Source: Zygaena filipendulae (taxonomy: Eukaryota > Arthropoda > Insecta > Lepidoptera > Zygaenidae). Taken from it: a stretch of 64,000 bases of DNA. Positions 22,248 through 33,465 of this stretch are shown piece by piece (position 1 is the first letter of the stretch; each line of letters starts with the position of its first letter). The DNA lies in NCBI GenBank assembly GCA_907165275.2, contig OU015675.1:1753501-1817500 (forward strand), read 5' to 3'. The notes beneath the pieces were generated by a model. That model made no database searches and had not been told where the DNA came from. It saw only the letters and a program-made list of their open reading frames with translations. A program made the translations under genes and the position numbers.

Positions 22248-24012
22248 ATATCTGGGGGCACGGCAGTGCCCCCGCCAAGTCGAGCAACAAAAGCGGCACG
22301 GCCGTACTATCCTTTTCTCGAAGCAATTCAGGCCATTTTCGACCCCCTATAACTTCGTTGTGGATAAAACTAGAAGCCTGAATTTTTAGTAAACAAGCAG
22401 GTATTGTATAAAGACGGTATAATTTAAATTTCATTCGATTTGAACCAGTAGTTTAGGAATTATAACTAGTCAAAGTTTCTTAATTTTGTAGGTCACTCAC
22501 TCACTCACTCACTGACCGATCATCAAAATTCTAAGGCACTTCTAGCAGACATAGAAGTTTGAAATTTAGAATACAATTAGTGTTTATTGTATAAATCAAG
22601 GAAAAATTAAAATATTTAGCAATTTCGGTCCAGTTTTCTAGATACACTAACTGCATAAATAACTTTGTAATCCCATATAAATGTATGGAATTACAAAGTT
22701 ATATATGAAGTTATATGTACCAACTGCACAAATAACTTTGTAATCCCATATAAATATATGAGACTAGCTGTTCCCCGCGGTTTCACCCGCGTTAATTTCG
22801 GAGATCCCGCGGGAATTCAGAGATACAAAGTAGTTAGTACCCTATATCCCTAGGTTTTCTTTACCCCTGACAACGTGCATGCAAAATTTCATGAGATTTC
22901 GCCAGCGTTAATTTCGGAGATCCTTCGGGAATTCCGAGATAAAATTACCCTAATCTGAATGCTCCAACGATTTTCATGAAATTTTGTGTACAGGGGATTT
23001 CGGGGGCCATAAATCGATCTAGCTAGGATTCATTTCTGGAATTCCCGCGCGAACTCTGATATCAACGCGGGTAAATTAATTATTGCATACTACACGTTGT
23101 CAAGGGTACAGGAAAGGTCATAGGGTAGTACTTTTATCTCAGAATACCCGCGGGATCTCCGAAATTAACGTGGGTTAAACCGCGGGGAACAGCTATTTAA
23201 GCCGTTGCCCAGATATTAATAAATAATAATAATAAGTGTAGCTATAGTTACCTACCTAGATATAAAGTGTAGATACATAGTTACCTAGACATAATTATGT
23301 TCAAAGGTACAATGGTCAACGGAATGAAAAAGCAAAAATGGGGCATGTGTTTATATATATTATAAAGTTGTACCAAAATCTTTCAAGTTATTAAAGTAGA
23401 CTAAATTGCTCAAAGGAGGAAGACCATTTACAAAAAGAAATGAGATCCCATCAAAAACAAACTTGTAAAAAAGTCCAAGTCTCGCAACTCAGTTCTTCTA
23501 CAGTAAAAAGTTGTGAGATCAATGTAATACCAAGTCGGTTAATTTATTCAGTGCCTACTTAAGGGTCCTTCTGTCTAAAGTTATCATGTTATAAGCTAAT
23601 CTAATTACATTTTATAGTGACCATATCAAATTTAAAAACCTTTTATGTTTTAAATAGATTGATTGGCTTGGCGATCACGTGAAAACACAATGTATCTCAC
23701 AAGTAATACATATTATAATTAAATTAGATTGTTTAGAACCATAATTATGTATTACATGTGAGATATATTGTGTTTTCACGTGATCGCCAAGCCAATCAAT
23801 CTATTTAAAACATAAAAGGTTTTTAAATTTGATATGGTCACTATAAAATGTTATTAAATTAGCTTATAACATGATAACTTTAGACAGAAGGACCCTTAAG
23901 TAGGCACTGAATAAATTAACCGACTTGGTATTACATTGATCTCACAACTTTTTACTGTAGAAGAACTGAGTTGCGAGACTTGGACTTTTTTACAAGTTTG
24001 TTTTTGATGGGA
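22248..24012 (-). mobile_element. Element D, copy D1 (Helitron-like, with large fold-back arm)
   Basis: A 1.77-kb element whose inverted, near-identical copy lies at 46073-47876. Read on the minus strand it begins TCCCATCAAAAACAAAC. First comes a ~570-bp fold-back (arms 23748-24012 and 23446-23712, almost perfect complements), then embedded family A Helitron pieces, a (TCAC)n microsatellite at 22494-22515, and finally the hairpin GGGGGCAC-TGCC-GTGCCCCC just before the end (CAGATAT). No target duplication is seen. The 5' TC and 3' subterminal hairpin recall Helitrons, but the end is not CTRR. No protein could be recognised. Confidence 0.75.
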
Positions 24013-24181
24013 TTTTTCTTTTTTGTACGTTATTAATAAAATAATGGCGATAGGTAGGTACATTGAGTCAAAATTTGGCGTGACGTAACGTTCGGGTACA
24101 GTTTATACGGTGTTTATACCGGTTCATGACGTAGGCCTTCTCTTGCTGGGATTAATGCGTTTTACCTAAGAATTTTTCATT
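24013..24181 (-). mobile_element. Family B MITE, copy B5, middle fragment
   Basis: Resumes the family B sequence at 'tttttcttttttgtacg', only a few bases beyond where the first fragment stopped, and runs to 'gaatttttcat', where B6 is inserted. Confidence 0.7.
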
Positions 24182-24380
24182 GGGATGTTGACAACTTTTG
24201 ACGCCGCTTCCGACGTCGCTTACCACTACAAGCCGCCATACAAACTGCACTAGTTAGTGACGTCCTGCGAAATTTCAACTCAATGTATCGCCGTTATTTT
24301 TTGATTACGTAAAAAAAGGAAAAATACGTGTGCAATATTTTTTATTAATTTACAAGACGGACTAAAAAAATATTTAGTCA
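24182..24380 (+). mobile_element. Family B MITE, copy B6 (short form) inside B5
   Basis: Starts gggatgttgacaac and ends 'tatttagtca'. It lacks the left-middle part of the full element (199 bp against ~325 bp). It lies inside B5 in the opposite orientation. Confidence 0.65.
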
Positions 24381-24455
24381 AAAAGCAGAAAGTACGTTTC
24401 TGTTATTTTTTTATTATTTAATTGTCGGACTAAATAGAATCTAGATTTTTATACC
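24381..24455 (-). mobile_element. Family B MITE, copy B5, last fragment
   Basis: Contains 'aaaagcagaaagtacg', 'attgtcggactaaatagaat' and 'tttttatacc', which match the terminal 75 bases of copies B3, B8 and B9. Confidence 0.65.
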
Positions 24456-24648
24456 AAGCCACCAAGCCTATTTTAAAGAGAGTAAGCTCATTATACTGGC
24501 TAAAAGATTTCTACTGCTGAACAAAGTTATCGAATGTACCCTCACGCAGCTGGGACTCATGACTTTAAGAACTAGTTGATGGTCTTCGTGGAGACTTTTG
24601 GAGGAGGCTTTTTTCATGACTCAGCTTGTTTAACAATATCCTCAACAG

Positions 24649-24762
24649 GTTGACATAATTCCAAGTCGCGATGGAGGAGACAATGATGAGAAGGAAATCT
24701 TTGGGATATTCATAAAGAACGTGGTCCCGGAGAGTCCGGCGGGAAAGTCTGGGGAGCTAAAT
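24649..24762 (+). CDS. Patj: Patj exon (e): middle of the second PDZ domain
   Basis: 38 complete codons, phase 0 in and out, acceptor 'caatatcctcaacag', donor AAT|gtgagt. The peptide VDIIPSRDGGDNDEKE is an acidic loop, followed by IFGIFIKNVVPESPAGKSG, the PDZ strand C and the 'PESPA' turn. In the corresponding MPDZ domain the loop between strands B and C is also long and the following strand reads GIFIKHV, with 'SPAGK' after it. This is the strongest single match to the family. Confidence 0.9.
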
Positions 24763-25858
24763 GTGAGTGCACACAACATATACATATATTTTTACTTTAC
24801 CTAGGTACTCCTAGACTTCCCAGAAAAGGAAATAACTGTTTTTGAAATGTTCTTTGGGCACGACAGTGGAAAAAAAAAACGTTATATGTTATGTCGAAAT
24901 AATGTAAAAGAACTGGTTCTTGCGAAAAACTACGTGTCTAGCAGAAGAAATCACCGTGAGAGGTCTTTAATTTTATTCGATAGGTACTAACTATCTCCCG
25001 TGATTTCACCCACAGTAATTAGAGAGTTCCCGCCAGAATTCCAGGATTGAAGTACTCTATGTCCTTCTCTGTACCGTTTACAACGTGTATGCAAAATTTC
25101 GTGGTGATCGGTTGAGGCGTTAATGCTTGAAAAGGTAACAGACAGACAGTAGGAGTTATTTTAGAATTGATAATATTAGGTATATTAGTATGGATACACG
25201 TGAATGTATTTGCGTACACGCTGCAGGGGTACAGAAAAAGAAATAGGGTACTTTTACCCCAGAATTCCTGCAAGAACTTGGAAATAAACGTGGGTGAAAC
25301 CGTAGGGAACAGCTAGGTAGTAATGAAATAAAAATAAATTCTAACATAAAAAGATCCGACAATTGCCGACGCGCGACGTTACGTCTGTAGCCGGTAGCCT
25401 CCATTACTCCGGAAGCCGTACAACGTTTCTTCAACAAGGAAGCCTAGTTAGGCACGCAGCGGAAAGAGTACAAATTTCCCCGGCTCATTAGTTAATCAGG
25501 TTTACACGGTATTAAACATTCAATGTAATTTGTCTATTGAATACGTTGAATATACGTAACTTATAGTAGTGGTATATTGATTCTGTCCTCCATTTATTAC
25601 TAGCCGATGCCCACGATTTTACTCGTGTTAATATAGAATTTGCCATTTAGTTTTCTCTCCCTAGGGAAAATAGTTTTTTCTGGATGAAATGTACCCTATA
25701 TCCTTTCGATAATCGATTGAGTAGCTCGGGTTTAAAATGTAACAAACAAATAAATAAACAAAAAAATACATACGTCTGTGTTTGTAAAACGTAATTCCCG
25801 ACAACTTTCCTAGATAATACTTTTGAAGAAAATTTCATGTTTTCTGTTCTTGTGCCAG
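24763..25858 (+). other. Patj: Patj intron, 1.1 kb
   Basis: Holds degenerate minus-strand Helitron-like copies near 25000-25200 and a plus-strand piece near 25225-25320. Nothing coding is seen. Confidence 0.65.
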
Positions 25859-25984
25859 ACTGGTGACAGGATATTGGAGGTAGATGGCGTCTGCGTTAGA
25901 TCCGCTGAACACGAACGAGCAGTCCAGCTGATCAAAGCCGCCGGAAACCAAGTCACCCTCACCGTCCAGAGCCTTATGACATGG
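25859..25984 (+). CDS. Patj: Patj exon (f): C-terminal part of the second PDZ domain
   Basis: 42 codons, phase 0, acceptor 'ttctgttcttgtgccag', donor TGG|gtatgc. The peptide TGDRILEVDGVCVRS gives strand D with the GDRI-EVDG signature. HERAVQLIKAAG is helix B, whose first residue (His) is the class I PDZ ligand-selecting position, and NQVTLTVQSL is the final strand. The pattern AG-N-V...VQSL is shared with the MPDZ/PATJ domain. A His at the start of helix B predicts binding to ligands ending S/T-x-hydrophobic (family rule). Confidence 0.9.
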
Positions 25985-26297
25985 GTATGCTTTTGTTCTT
26001 ATTGTTGAACTAGCGATTTCAACCTCATTTTGACGACTTACTCACTGAACCATCAAAAGCCTGCTGAAACGTCTGAAAAAAGAAACATTTAATTTAGACA
26101 GTGTCTTCCATTTACGACATAAAGACTACTATGAAAAGATTTTCTGACATTACGCCTTAAGGTGCCCTTAGATGGTTGAGTTTTGAATCTAATTACCTGA
26201 AAAGCGGGTGAAAGTTTGAATGGACCATGATGGGACAGTTAGAACTCATGTAAGAGCCCGAGTATAGTTTTTTGACGACTTTATTTTATCCGTACAG

Positions 26298-26411
26298 AAC
26301 ACAGACTCGTCAGATGTTGAAGTGTCATCACCGTCACATTCACCGGCACAAGCTAGGAAGTCATCAGCTCCACAAGTCATCGAAAACAGAACTCCTGAAC
26401 ATGAGATCAAG
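26298..26411 (+). CDS. Patj: Patj exon (g): Ser-rich linker
   Basis: 38 codons, phase 0, acceptor 'ttttatccgtacag', donor AAG|gtacaa. The peptide starts NTDSSDVEVSSPSHSPAQ and ends PQVIENRTPEHEIK. It is rich in Ser and Pro, with several S-P pairs that proline-directed kinases could use. It follows the PDZ domain directly, as in MPDZ, where a Pro/Ser-rich linker separates the two PDZ domains. Confidence 0.82.
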
Positions 26412-26749
26412 GTACAAGTTTAGTTGGATATTATAATAAAAAGGGTTTCTTTCACTGTTTCCTGTGTAAAGGGGATTCTTTTGTGACTAAGAAAAAAATA
26501 TCGCGTATGTTTAACTTTAATTTTTTTAATCTGCTCAGCCGTTATGAATCAAACATCCGAACATCATCGCAAACTTTCACATAGTATTAGTTGTATTTTC
26601 TATATTGTACTAGGAATATTAAGGAAGGATGTGATTAATAAATCCAGATTAAAGAAATCAAAAGAAATGAAGCTCAAATTCCATTTCTAAGTTCTAAAAG
26701 CGCAATGGAATTAAACGGCTATGTTAAGTTTATCTTTTCTCCGCAACAG

Positions 26750-26911
26750 ATAACAGTATCGGAACCTGATGTAGATAAAGATAATGAAACGGAGAAGTCT
26801 GCGTCAGAACAGCAAAAGAAGAAGCCTGTATATTCTGACTCTGATAGTAGCGACGATGAAGAGGACCAGAGGGAGTTGCAAGGAAGGACTTATTCTGATA
26901 AGGGAGTTGAG
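26750..26911 (+). CDS. Patj: Patj exon (h): acidic linker
   Basis: 54 codons, phase 0, acceptor 'ttttctccgcaacag', donor GAG|gtagag (weaker than its neighbours). The peptide begins ITVSEPDVDKDNETEKSA and includes the phospho-acceptor-like run SDSDSSDDEEDQ, which fits casein kinase 2 consensus. If the donor were skipped, translation would stop four codons later at 26921, so intron retention would truncate the protein before the next PDZ. Confidence 0.8.
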
Positions 26912-27471
26912 GTAGAGATTTAAGGATATATCGCCAAATAATAATAATAATCCACTTCACAACACACAGATCTACTTGATCCCATATATCAGTTACAGTC
27001 CATATATTAGTTACAGTCCATATATTAGTTAATGACGCAGAAAAGCGCTCTTACTCGTGTAAGAGAGGTTTTGAAGGTATTAGTTTCCCGGCGACACCTG
27101 AGTCTAGTGGCACAATCTGGAACATTTCTATTCTACAGAAATCCTCTGTATAATATTTGGATAGTTAATTGTAAAAACTGAAATGCTTGTAGCAAAATAA
27201 TATTAAGTAATATAATATATTGAGATTTTTTATACCTATGTCTGGATGTATCGTGCCCAAAGTGCGCTAGGAAAAAGTCAAGATAATTCTTTATAAGCGG
27301 TCATTGATGTACTTAATGCCACGCAATTTTTTTTATAATATAAATAAAAGATCTTTAACACGAAACTTGTAGTTTTTTGTGGTTGTATACTGGGTGGATT
27401 TTATCAATTCTATGCAAATCAATTGCATTATAACGACATGCTACTCTGAATCCATATAACCTTCTCTTTAG

Positions 27472-27562
27472 ATCGATCGAGCGTCAGCAGCGGCGATAAA
27501 AAGAAGCAGAGAAGAGAAGGAGGCGGATCCAGAAGAAGAAGACGACTTCGGCTACACAGCAA
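27472..27562 (+). CDS. Patj: Patj exon (i): acidic linker leading to the next PDZ domain
   Basis: 30 codons plus one base, acceptor 'aaccttctctttag', donor CAA|gtgagt. The peptide IDRASAAAIKRSREEKEA is followed by DPEEEDDFGYTA. In human MPDZ the linker before the next PDZ reads ...EDEFGYSWK..., in PATJ ...EEEYAFTDKK. The conserved acidic-Phe-Gly-Tyr block marks the start of the conserved lead-in to that PDZ. The following exon should begin with two bases finishing a codon starting with A, but I did not find it downstream in this window. Confidence 0.82.
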
Positions 27563-29096
27563 GTGAGTGGAAAGATACATTATTGACTGTTTTCAATTTA
27601 CTATTGTACTTGGTACACGTTTATTTTTACGCGTGCCTAACGGAACACACTGACTGATCGATTAATTTATTAATTACTTATTATAATTATTTATTGATTG
27701 ACGATATTCGATCTTCAATTTCGATTCATGATTGGTTTCAATAAGTCGTTTTTTTAGATAATTAAAGAAAATGATGTCGTGAATTTTTTGAATGCAGACG
27801 TATTCAGTTTTTCCACAGTCTTGTAATAATATGTATATTTTAGGTTAGGGAATCTTAATATATCGTTTCGTTGAATTTTACACGCGTTACTACTACAGTA
27901 TTGTACGAATTACTACGAATTCATGAAAAGGATGGTTTAAGAAGAAGAAGTAATTTATAATAGTCACCTATCTTAAATAATTATAAATTGTGTTTCCATA
28001 TTATAGATAAACATATTTGAGATATTCCTTTGAGGTTTTCATTTATTTATTTTATTTTATTTAACAATTAATGCACACAAGGACAACATAAAAAGAAAGA
28101 AAGTATAAAAGTAAACATGTACAAGGGTCATGCTTATTCCATACAATTGGAATTTTCATATATTTGTATATTTTATTTATCATTTATTGTGAAGTTATTT
28201 CAAACTGAATTAATATTATATTTACGAGAAATCAACAAAAATAACTAATAGGTATATTATATCTCACTCTGATAATAAATAAGGTATACGACATGTACCT
28301 ATATAAACTATAAAGCGTATTCCTCAAAATCTTGTTGCCATTTCGGAAAAAGTTTAAGCTGAAGACTGAAGGGAATCCGTTGCCACTTTTATACACTTTC
28401 GACCTGACATCCCCTTTCCAACTAACTCTGTAGGTATCGATTATAGACTTCTTTGAGTTGTAAAAATAGACTTTCCAATGTATTATTCAATTGAAACTGC
28501 TGCGATGGTAAACGATAGATGTAACATGTAGGTTATATGTTCTATTCACAAAATGTACCTGTTATATTTCCAAAGTCGAGTATAGAGTTGAGAAAATGTT
28601 TTCAAGGCTTATTTAACTAAGTACCTACAAATGCTCTGTAAAAGTTTCGAACAGAAATAAAAAGAAAATTTAAATAAGATCAGTGAATGAAATGTAAATT
28701 TTACCGAACTGCTAAAGAATTGAGGACCAAATGTAATTTAGTTTAAAACAAAATCAAGCAAGATTCCCTTCGACCTCATCGTATTCTTCAAATATCAAAC
28801 TTAATTCCTACAGACACTTCAATACATAGGTACTCGTATTAAAAAACAAATTGTGACTGTAATTCAATGATTATATCAGTATTTTTTGATAAGATATGTG
28901 TAATAGGTAGGTACACTAGTTCCCGGTGGTTTCATCCGCTTTGACTCCGGAGAATTCCGGAATTAAAAATATCGGCCTTTCTCTACTCTTGTATTCTAAA
29001 TTTTCTCGCGCTAGTAAATGATTTTCTACTTGCTATAAACTTTCAAATGATATCGTTAACATTTGATATAATTTGAAACCATTTATAGCGATATTT
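27563..29096 (+). other. Intronic or intergenic AT-rich stretch
   Basis: No exon is recognised. A (TTTA)-type tail with 'cacacaaggacaacataaaa' at 28036-28110 looks like the end of a retroelement on the minus strand. A decayed Helitron-like piece lies near 28915-28975. Confidence 0.5.
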
Positions 29097-29331
29097 GGAC
29101 ATAGATAAGCAATAGTGTGTTAACCCACACTGGAGAAATTTTGAGTAAATCGTATTTTAAAAGTACAGCGCCATTTTATGTCAACATTTTTTATGTTATA
29201 TATTTAGTTACATACTTAAGCAATGTAATAAGGTAAACACATAATTAAAAAACGTTCCCTAACTCTCAATAAATCGTTCTGAATCTATAACTTAAGTTTG
29301 TGGGTTAACATGTTATTGCTTATCTGCGTCC
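29097..29331 (+). mobile_element. Family C MITE, copy C4
   Basis: A 235-bp copy with intact ends (ggacatagataagcaatag; ttatctgcgtcc) and a perfect ATTT duplication at 29093-29096 and 29332-29335. It is the best preserved of the four copies. Confidence 0.85.
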
Positions 29332-29339
29332 ATTTATAG

Positions 29340-29815
29340 TTCAGTTCGCATCACACGTAGGAAGACGTGGGTTCAAATCCCAACATCGAGTTAGAGCTGT
29401 CGGTGAAGGAAACTCTTGACATTGTTAGTTAGTTGAGGTGTGGTCAATCGCCAAGGCTAACAATAAAAAAAATCATATCATCACAGCGATGATAGGTGCG
29501 TTCGGATCAAACCCCGCATGGCGTAGGTTCAAACCCTAACAATGAGCTTGAGCTGTCGGTGAAGGAAAACATCGTGAGGAAACCACAGCATGGTGTAGTG
29601 CCCGGCTGACTAGCTACCACCTTCAAGTTGCAAATCTGTCGCCGAGCACCTGACGGTGTGTTCCGGCGGCCCCACTTGCAAGCCAATTCTCATCCCCATT
29701 CCAGGTCGGCAACGCACCTGCATGCCTTCTGGTATTGCAGATGACCATGGGCGGCGGTAATCACTTACCATCAGGTGTACCGCTTGCCCCCTATGACATA
29801 AAAATTGGTTGGTGG
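29340..29815 (+). repeat. Two SINE copies in tandem
   Basis: Two box B-like sites (GGTTCAAATCC near 29369; GGTTCAAACCC near 29526) are each followed by 'gagct(t)gagctgtcggtgaagga'. The second copy continues through 'aacatcgtgaggaaacca', 'ggtcggcaacgcacctgcat' and 'accatcaggtgtaccgc'. I associate these stretches with moth SINEs and the LINE tails they borrow. The first copy is 3'-truncated. Confidence 0.65.
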
Positions 29816-30082
29816 TTTACACACATAGTGGTTTCTCCTAAAACATTATTCGGACGTTTAAACACATAACGAAATACAATTTTCTGCCCCAATTCCGTAC
29901 CGTGACTAGTTGAAATTAAATTTTACCGGACTAATTTACCTGAGACCTTAATCGCCCCAAGCTTTCAATGTACATAGTTTAATCTAGCTGCTACTCGCAG
30001 CTTATCCAGCTTAGATCCCGCTATATGGGTATAAGTGTGACTTGAGATTAATGTCATTGAGTATATTAGGTACACTCAAAAT

Positions 30083-30672
30083 ATAAAGGGTCTTTCAATA
30101 AGGACGGGTCGATTTTGACATGAAATAAAAAAGGCCGTGTGTGAGATTTTAACGATTTTTTTTTTTTATTTGAAAGAGCTATATATGCCATTATGTGTGG
30201 AAAATCACATCGTTTAAATGTCCGCCGCGGCTTCTCACGGTGGCACGAATTCGAGTTGTCCAATGTTCAACAACTCTGCCGCATAGTTCGGGTTGAATTT
30301 CAGCGATAGCCTGAGCTATGTTGACTTTAAGGGCATCGGTCGATTGTGGCTTATTGGTATAGACCTGCGACTTAAGAAAACCCCACAAAAAAAAGTCTAA
30401 AGGTGATAAGTCGCAGGATCTCGGTGGCCAATTCACGTCACCTCTCCTCGTCTGCCGTAAAATGGGCGCAATGCACGTAACGTTTGCACTAACGAACACT
30501 CATTTTGGTAATACATTTTTAACATTTGGACGTGTTGCTCAACCGTGTAACTTGCCATGGTGATTTGGCATTACTAACTGAATAAAAAAATATAGGTTAG
30601 AAAGACGACGTTAAAACAACATGGCCGCCACAGGCTGCCAACATCGACCCGTCCCTATTGAAAGACCCTTTA
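30083..30672 (-). mobile_element. Tc1/mariner-type transposon, internally deleted
   Basis: Inverted repeats of 31 bp (30083-30113 and 30642-30672, one mismatch, ends ataaagggtctttcaata) are flanked by TA. Inside, on the minus strand, the first and last parts of a transposase reading frame remain, but the catalytic middle is missing. At about 590 bp it is less than half the usual 1.3-kb length. Confidence 0.88.
30191..30558 (-). pseudogene. Transposase pseudogene: N-terminal HTH start fused to C-terminal DDE end
   Basis: The minus-strand Met at 30558 begins MASYTVEQHVQMLKMYY and continues to LRALRPFYG, the typical start of the helix-turn-helix of mariner-type transposases. That frame ends at a TGA at 30433-30435. 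In the frame shifted by one, the C-terminal part continues: NWPPRSCDLSPLDFFLWG, then VYTNKP, to a stop at 30191. This carries the last catalytic Asp region and the FFLWG block of the Tc1/mariner DDE domain. An internal deletion of most of the DDE core joined the two and shifted the frame. It cannot encode an active transposase. Confidence 0.8.
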
Positions 30673-31046
30673 TATATATATAATTTCATGAAAATCGTTG
30701 GAGCCGTTGGAGGATTTTCTGTTCCTAATCGGTCTCGGTCTGTTTTGACATATACATACCTATATATAATAATATAATAAATAAATAATAAAATTAATAT
30801 ACTAACCAAATAAATAATAACTATGTTCATTGAAGATATATAAAAGAAAATAATTTAAAGCAATTTAAATCAAACGCAGAATCCAAAATAATTATTTACG
30901 TAATTTCTGTACGTGTAAAAAGTAGTAATTTCATTTAAAGTGCTGTGATATCAAACTTTTTTTTTTTTGTTTTTCAGTTTTTCATAACTATATTGATTTA
31001 GTACCTATACGAAAATTTTAAACAGCTGATGATATAGCTGACTATA

Positions 31047-31385
31047 CAACGTGTTAATGAATTAACCGAAAACCTGATACACCCCATTTAAAAAAATAAA
31101 CAATAATATGATTGAAATATATTTTATGTCGAAACAATTTATACTTTACAAGTTATTTAACATTAATTTGGAGGTGACCTATCTACGAGATTCCAAGCGC
31201 TACGGGGTTATGGGTTCGAATTTTTTGGTGCGGGCGGCGTACGCGCCAAATATTGTATTTTAAATAATTTAGACAAGGGCTGATAAAAAAAAAGTATAAA
31301 CTATATTAAAACATAGTGCAATCGATTCGCTAGTAGATTCTGAGCAAACTACTTCCTTGTTTTCAGTTAATTCATTAACACGTTG
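31047..31385 (-). mobile_element. Family E MITE, copy E1
   Basis: A 339-bp element with ends CAACGTGTTAATGAATTAA and TTAATTCATTAACACGTTG, flanked by TA. It contains the 'ggcggcgtacgcgccaaata' core and 'tggaggtgacctatctacg'. Confidence 0.8.
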
Positions 31386-31674
31386 TATAACTATACTAAA
31401 GACATTACAAGAATTGATTACAAGTTTTGGTAATGTATCTTTTCACATATCAAGAAATTAAATTTACATTTATTGTTAGTACTCGTCTACTCGATGTATT
31501 TTTAATTTATTATTATTTTAATAAAATATTAGACTCCATTTGAAGATAAAATTTTGAATCCACCTAAACTACCACAGAACTTAATTATTTAAAGTACATT
31601 TAATTTTGATGAATGCAATATTTTCTACTAAAACCCATCATATAATCTGTCAACGCAATGGTTAACTGTTAGAG

Positions 31675-31740
31675 AATGCCGCAAGGCATCAAGTACGTCA
31701 TTTGTACCTCTTGTGCAAAAAAGAATAAATAAATAAAATA
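31675..31740 (+). repeat. Retroelement 3' tail, family K
   Basis: Reads 'gagaatgccgcaaggcat', 'gtcatttgtacctcttgtgc' and ends in 'gaataaataaataaaataaa'. It is the plus-strand counterpart of the tail at 22107-22205. Confidence 0.5.
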
Positions 31741-31970
31741 AAGCAACTCACATTCAAATATTTTCCATAAAAATTTCGACCTTCCGATATGTAGCAAAGT
31801 TTGAAATTTCAATGGACGAAAAATAAGGTTGAAATAATACTGCTTTGCGACCCCAGAGGGGCTATTATGTAATTAAGTAAATAGAAACAAAGGTTATGTA
31901 ATAGCCCCTCTGATATACCTAACCCTGTTAAATGTCTACCTACATGTTTTGAATTCTCACTGTGTATAAT

Positions 31971-32294
31971 GAGGATGTGGACTACTTTGGAAAATCAAAA
32001 TTCTTATTAGTACGTCAGTTAGAAAATAAAAAAACAATAGACACGTATTTTTTGCTTTTTCAAATAAATTGAAATATACAGAGATAAAGCGCATTAAAGT
32101 TTAGGGTGAGGGGGTCGTGACGTCACTAACCGCTAAAACCGCCATCAAACTGTCAGAATAGTGACGTCACGCGAAATTTCAACTCAATATATCGCCGTTA
32201 TTTTTTGATTACGTAAAAAAAGAAAAAATACGTGTCCAATATTTTTTTAATAATCTACAAGACGGAGTAAAAAATAAAAATTAGTCAACATGCC
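31971..32294 (+). mobile_element. Family B MITE, copy B7
   Basis: Full-length copy with both gtgacgtcac palindromes intact (near 32116 and 32160). Its sequence is very close to B1 and B4. Confidence 0.75.
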
Positions 32295-32484
32295 ATTTAT
32301 GACTTTTTTATTTATCAACATGATTTAAATAATAATAATATAATAATAATAAATGCTTGGACATTATCAAACAGCGACACCTAACAGCGCTAAGCAGAAT
32401 TTTTGATATGGGTACCTGTTTTATTAATATGGGTAGGTACCAGACAACTGATATATAATCTATATAGGTATTAAAAAATTATTA

Positions 32485-32683
32485 TCCTACTAATATTATA
32501 AATGTGAAGGTGTGGATGTTTGGATGTTTGTTACTCAATCACGCAAAAACGGCTGAACGGATTTGGATGAAATTTGGCATGCACGTTGTCAGGGGTACAG
32601 AGAGGGACATGGGATACTTTTTATCCCGGAATTCCGGCGGGAACTCCGAAATTACCGCGGGTAAAACCGCGGGGCACAGCTAG
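32485..32683 (+). mobile_element. Helitron-like non-autonomous element, family A, best-preserved copy
   Basis: Starts A|TCCTACTAATATTATAAATG and ends CCGCGGGTAAAACCGCGG, then ggcacag, then CTAG|T. The 5' TC, the palindromic hairpin eight bases before CTAG and the A|T insertion site are the diagnostic Helitron features. At 199 bp it has no coding capacity. A related moth family has been described under the name Lep1; I believe these belong to it. Confidence 0.78.
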
Positions 32684-32748
32684 TAATTAATAATAATAAT
32701 AACCGCTGCCGGTAGCACCTTGGGTTTAGGTTTTTATAATATTTATTA

Positions 32749-32935
32749 CTAGTGGTGCCCCGCGGTTTCACCCGTGTTAATTTCAGAGTTCCCGCGGGAA
32801 TTCCGGGATAAAAAGCACCCTATGTGTTAATCTGATGTATAAGCTATATTATTATAAAGTTTCATTTAAATCCATTCAGTAGTTTTTGCGTGAACAAACA
32901 TCCATCCATTATATTATATAAATTTGTTCTGTAAA
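32749..32935 (-). mobile_element. Helitron-like non-autonomous element, family A
   Basis: Minus-strand copy starting at CTAG with the hairpin 'ccccgcggtttcacccg' and running to 'acaaacatccatcc'. The 5' end is decayed. Confidence 0.6.
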
Positions 32936-33120
32936 AAACCTAAATTTAAGATCAATAAATGAATAATAATAATAATATATTAATGATATATAATAATAAT
33001 TAATTATATATAGATAATTAATATTTTTATATTATTATTATTATTTAATAAAATTGAAGTGTCTTTTTGTATATTTTAAAATACAAACTTTCTATTAAAT
33101 GCACGTGAAAGTACAATATA

Positions 33121-33465
33121 CAACGTGTTAATGAATTAATTGAAAACTAGAAAGTAGTTTGCTCAGAATCGACTAGCGAATAGATCGCACTTTGTTTTAA
33201 TATAGGTTATATTTTTCATTTTTACTAGCCCATGTCTAAATTAATTATAATACAATATTTGGCGCGTACGCCGCCGGCAGCAAAAAATTCGAACCGGTAG
33301 GCGCGGGCGTAGCGCTTGGAATTTCGTAGATAGGTCACCTCCAAACTAATGTTGAATAACTTTTAAAGTATAAATTTTTTCGACATAAGATATATTTTAA
33401 TCATATTATTGTTTATTTTTTTAAATGGGGTGTTATCAGGTTTTCAGTTAATTCATTAACACGTT
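33121..33465 (+). mobile_element. Family E MITE, copy E2
   Basis: Ends CAACGTGTTAATGAATTAA and TTAATTCATTAACACGTTG. The internal 'gcgcgtacgccgcc' core and 'gtagataggtcacctccaaa' are as in E1, read in reverse. Confidence 0.8.

Larger units (their letters stand above)
21951..24648 (+). other. Patj: Patj intron containing a nested transposon stack
   Basis: The intron is largely one family B MITE (B5) split by the 1.77-kb element D1 and by a second MITE (B6). A retroelement tail lies at 22107-22205. In 24456-24648 nothing is recognised except the acceptor region. Confidence 0.75.
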
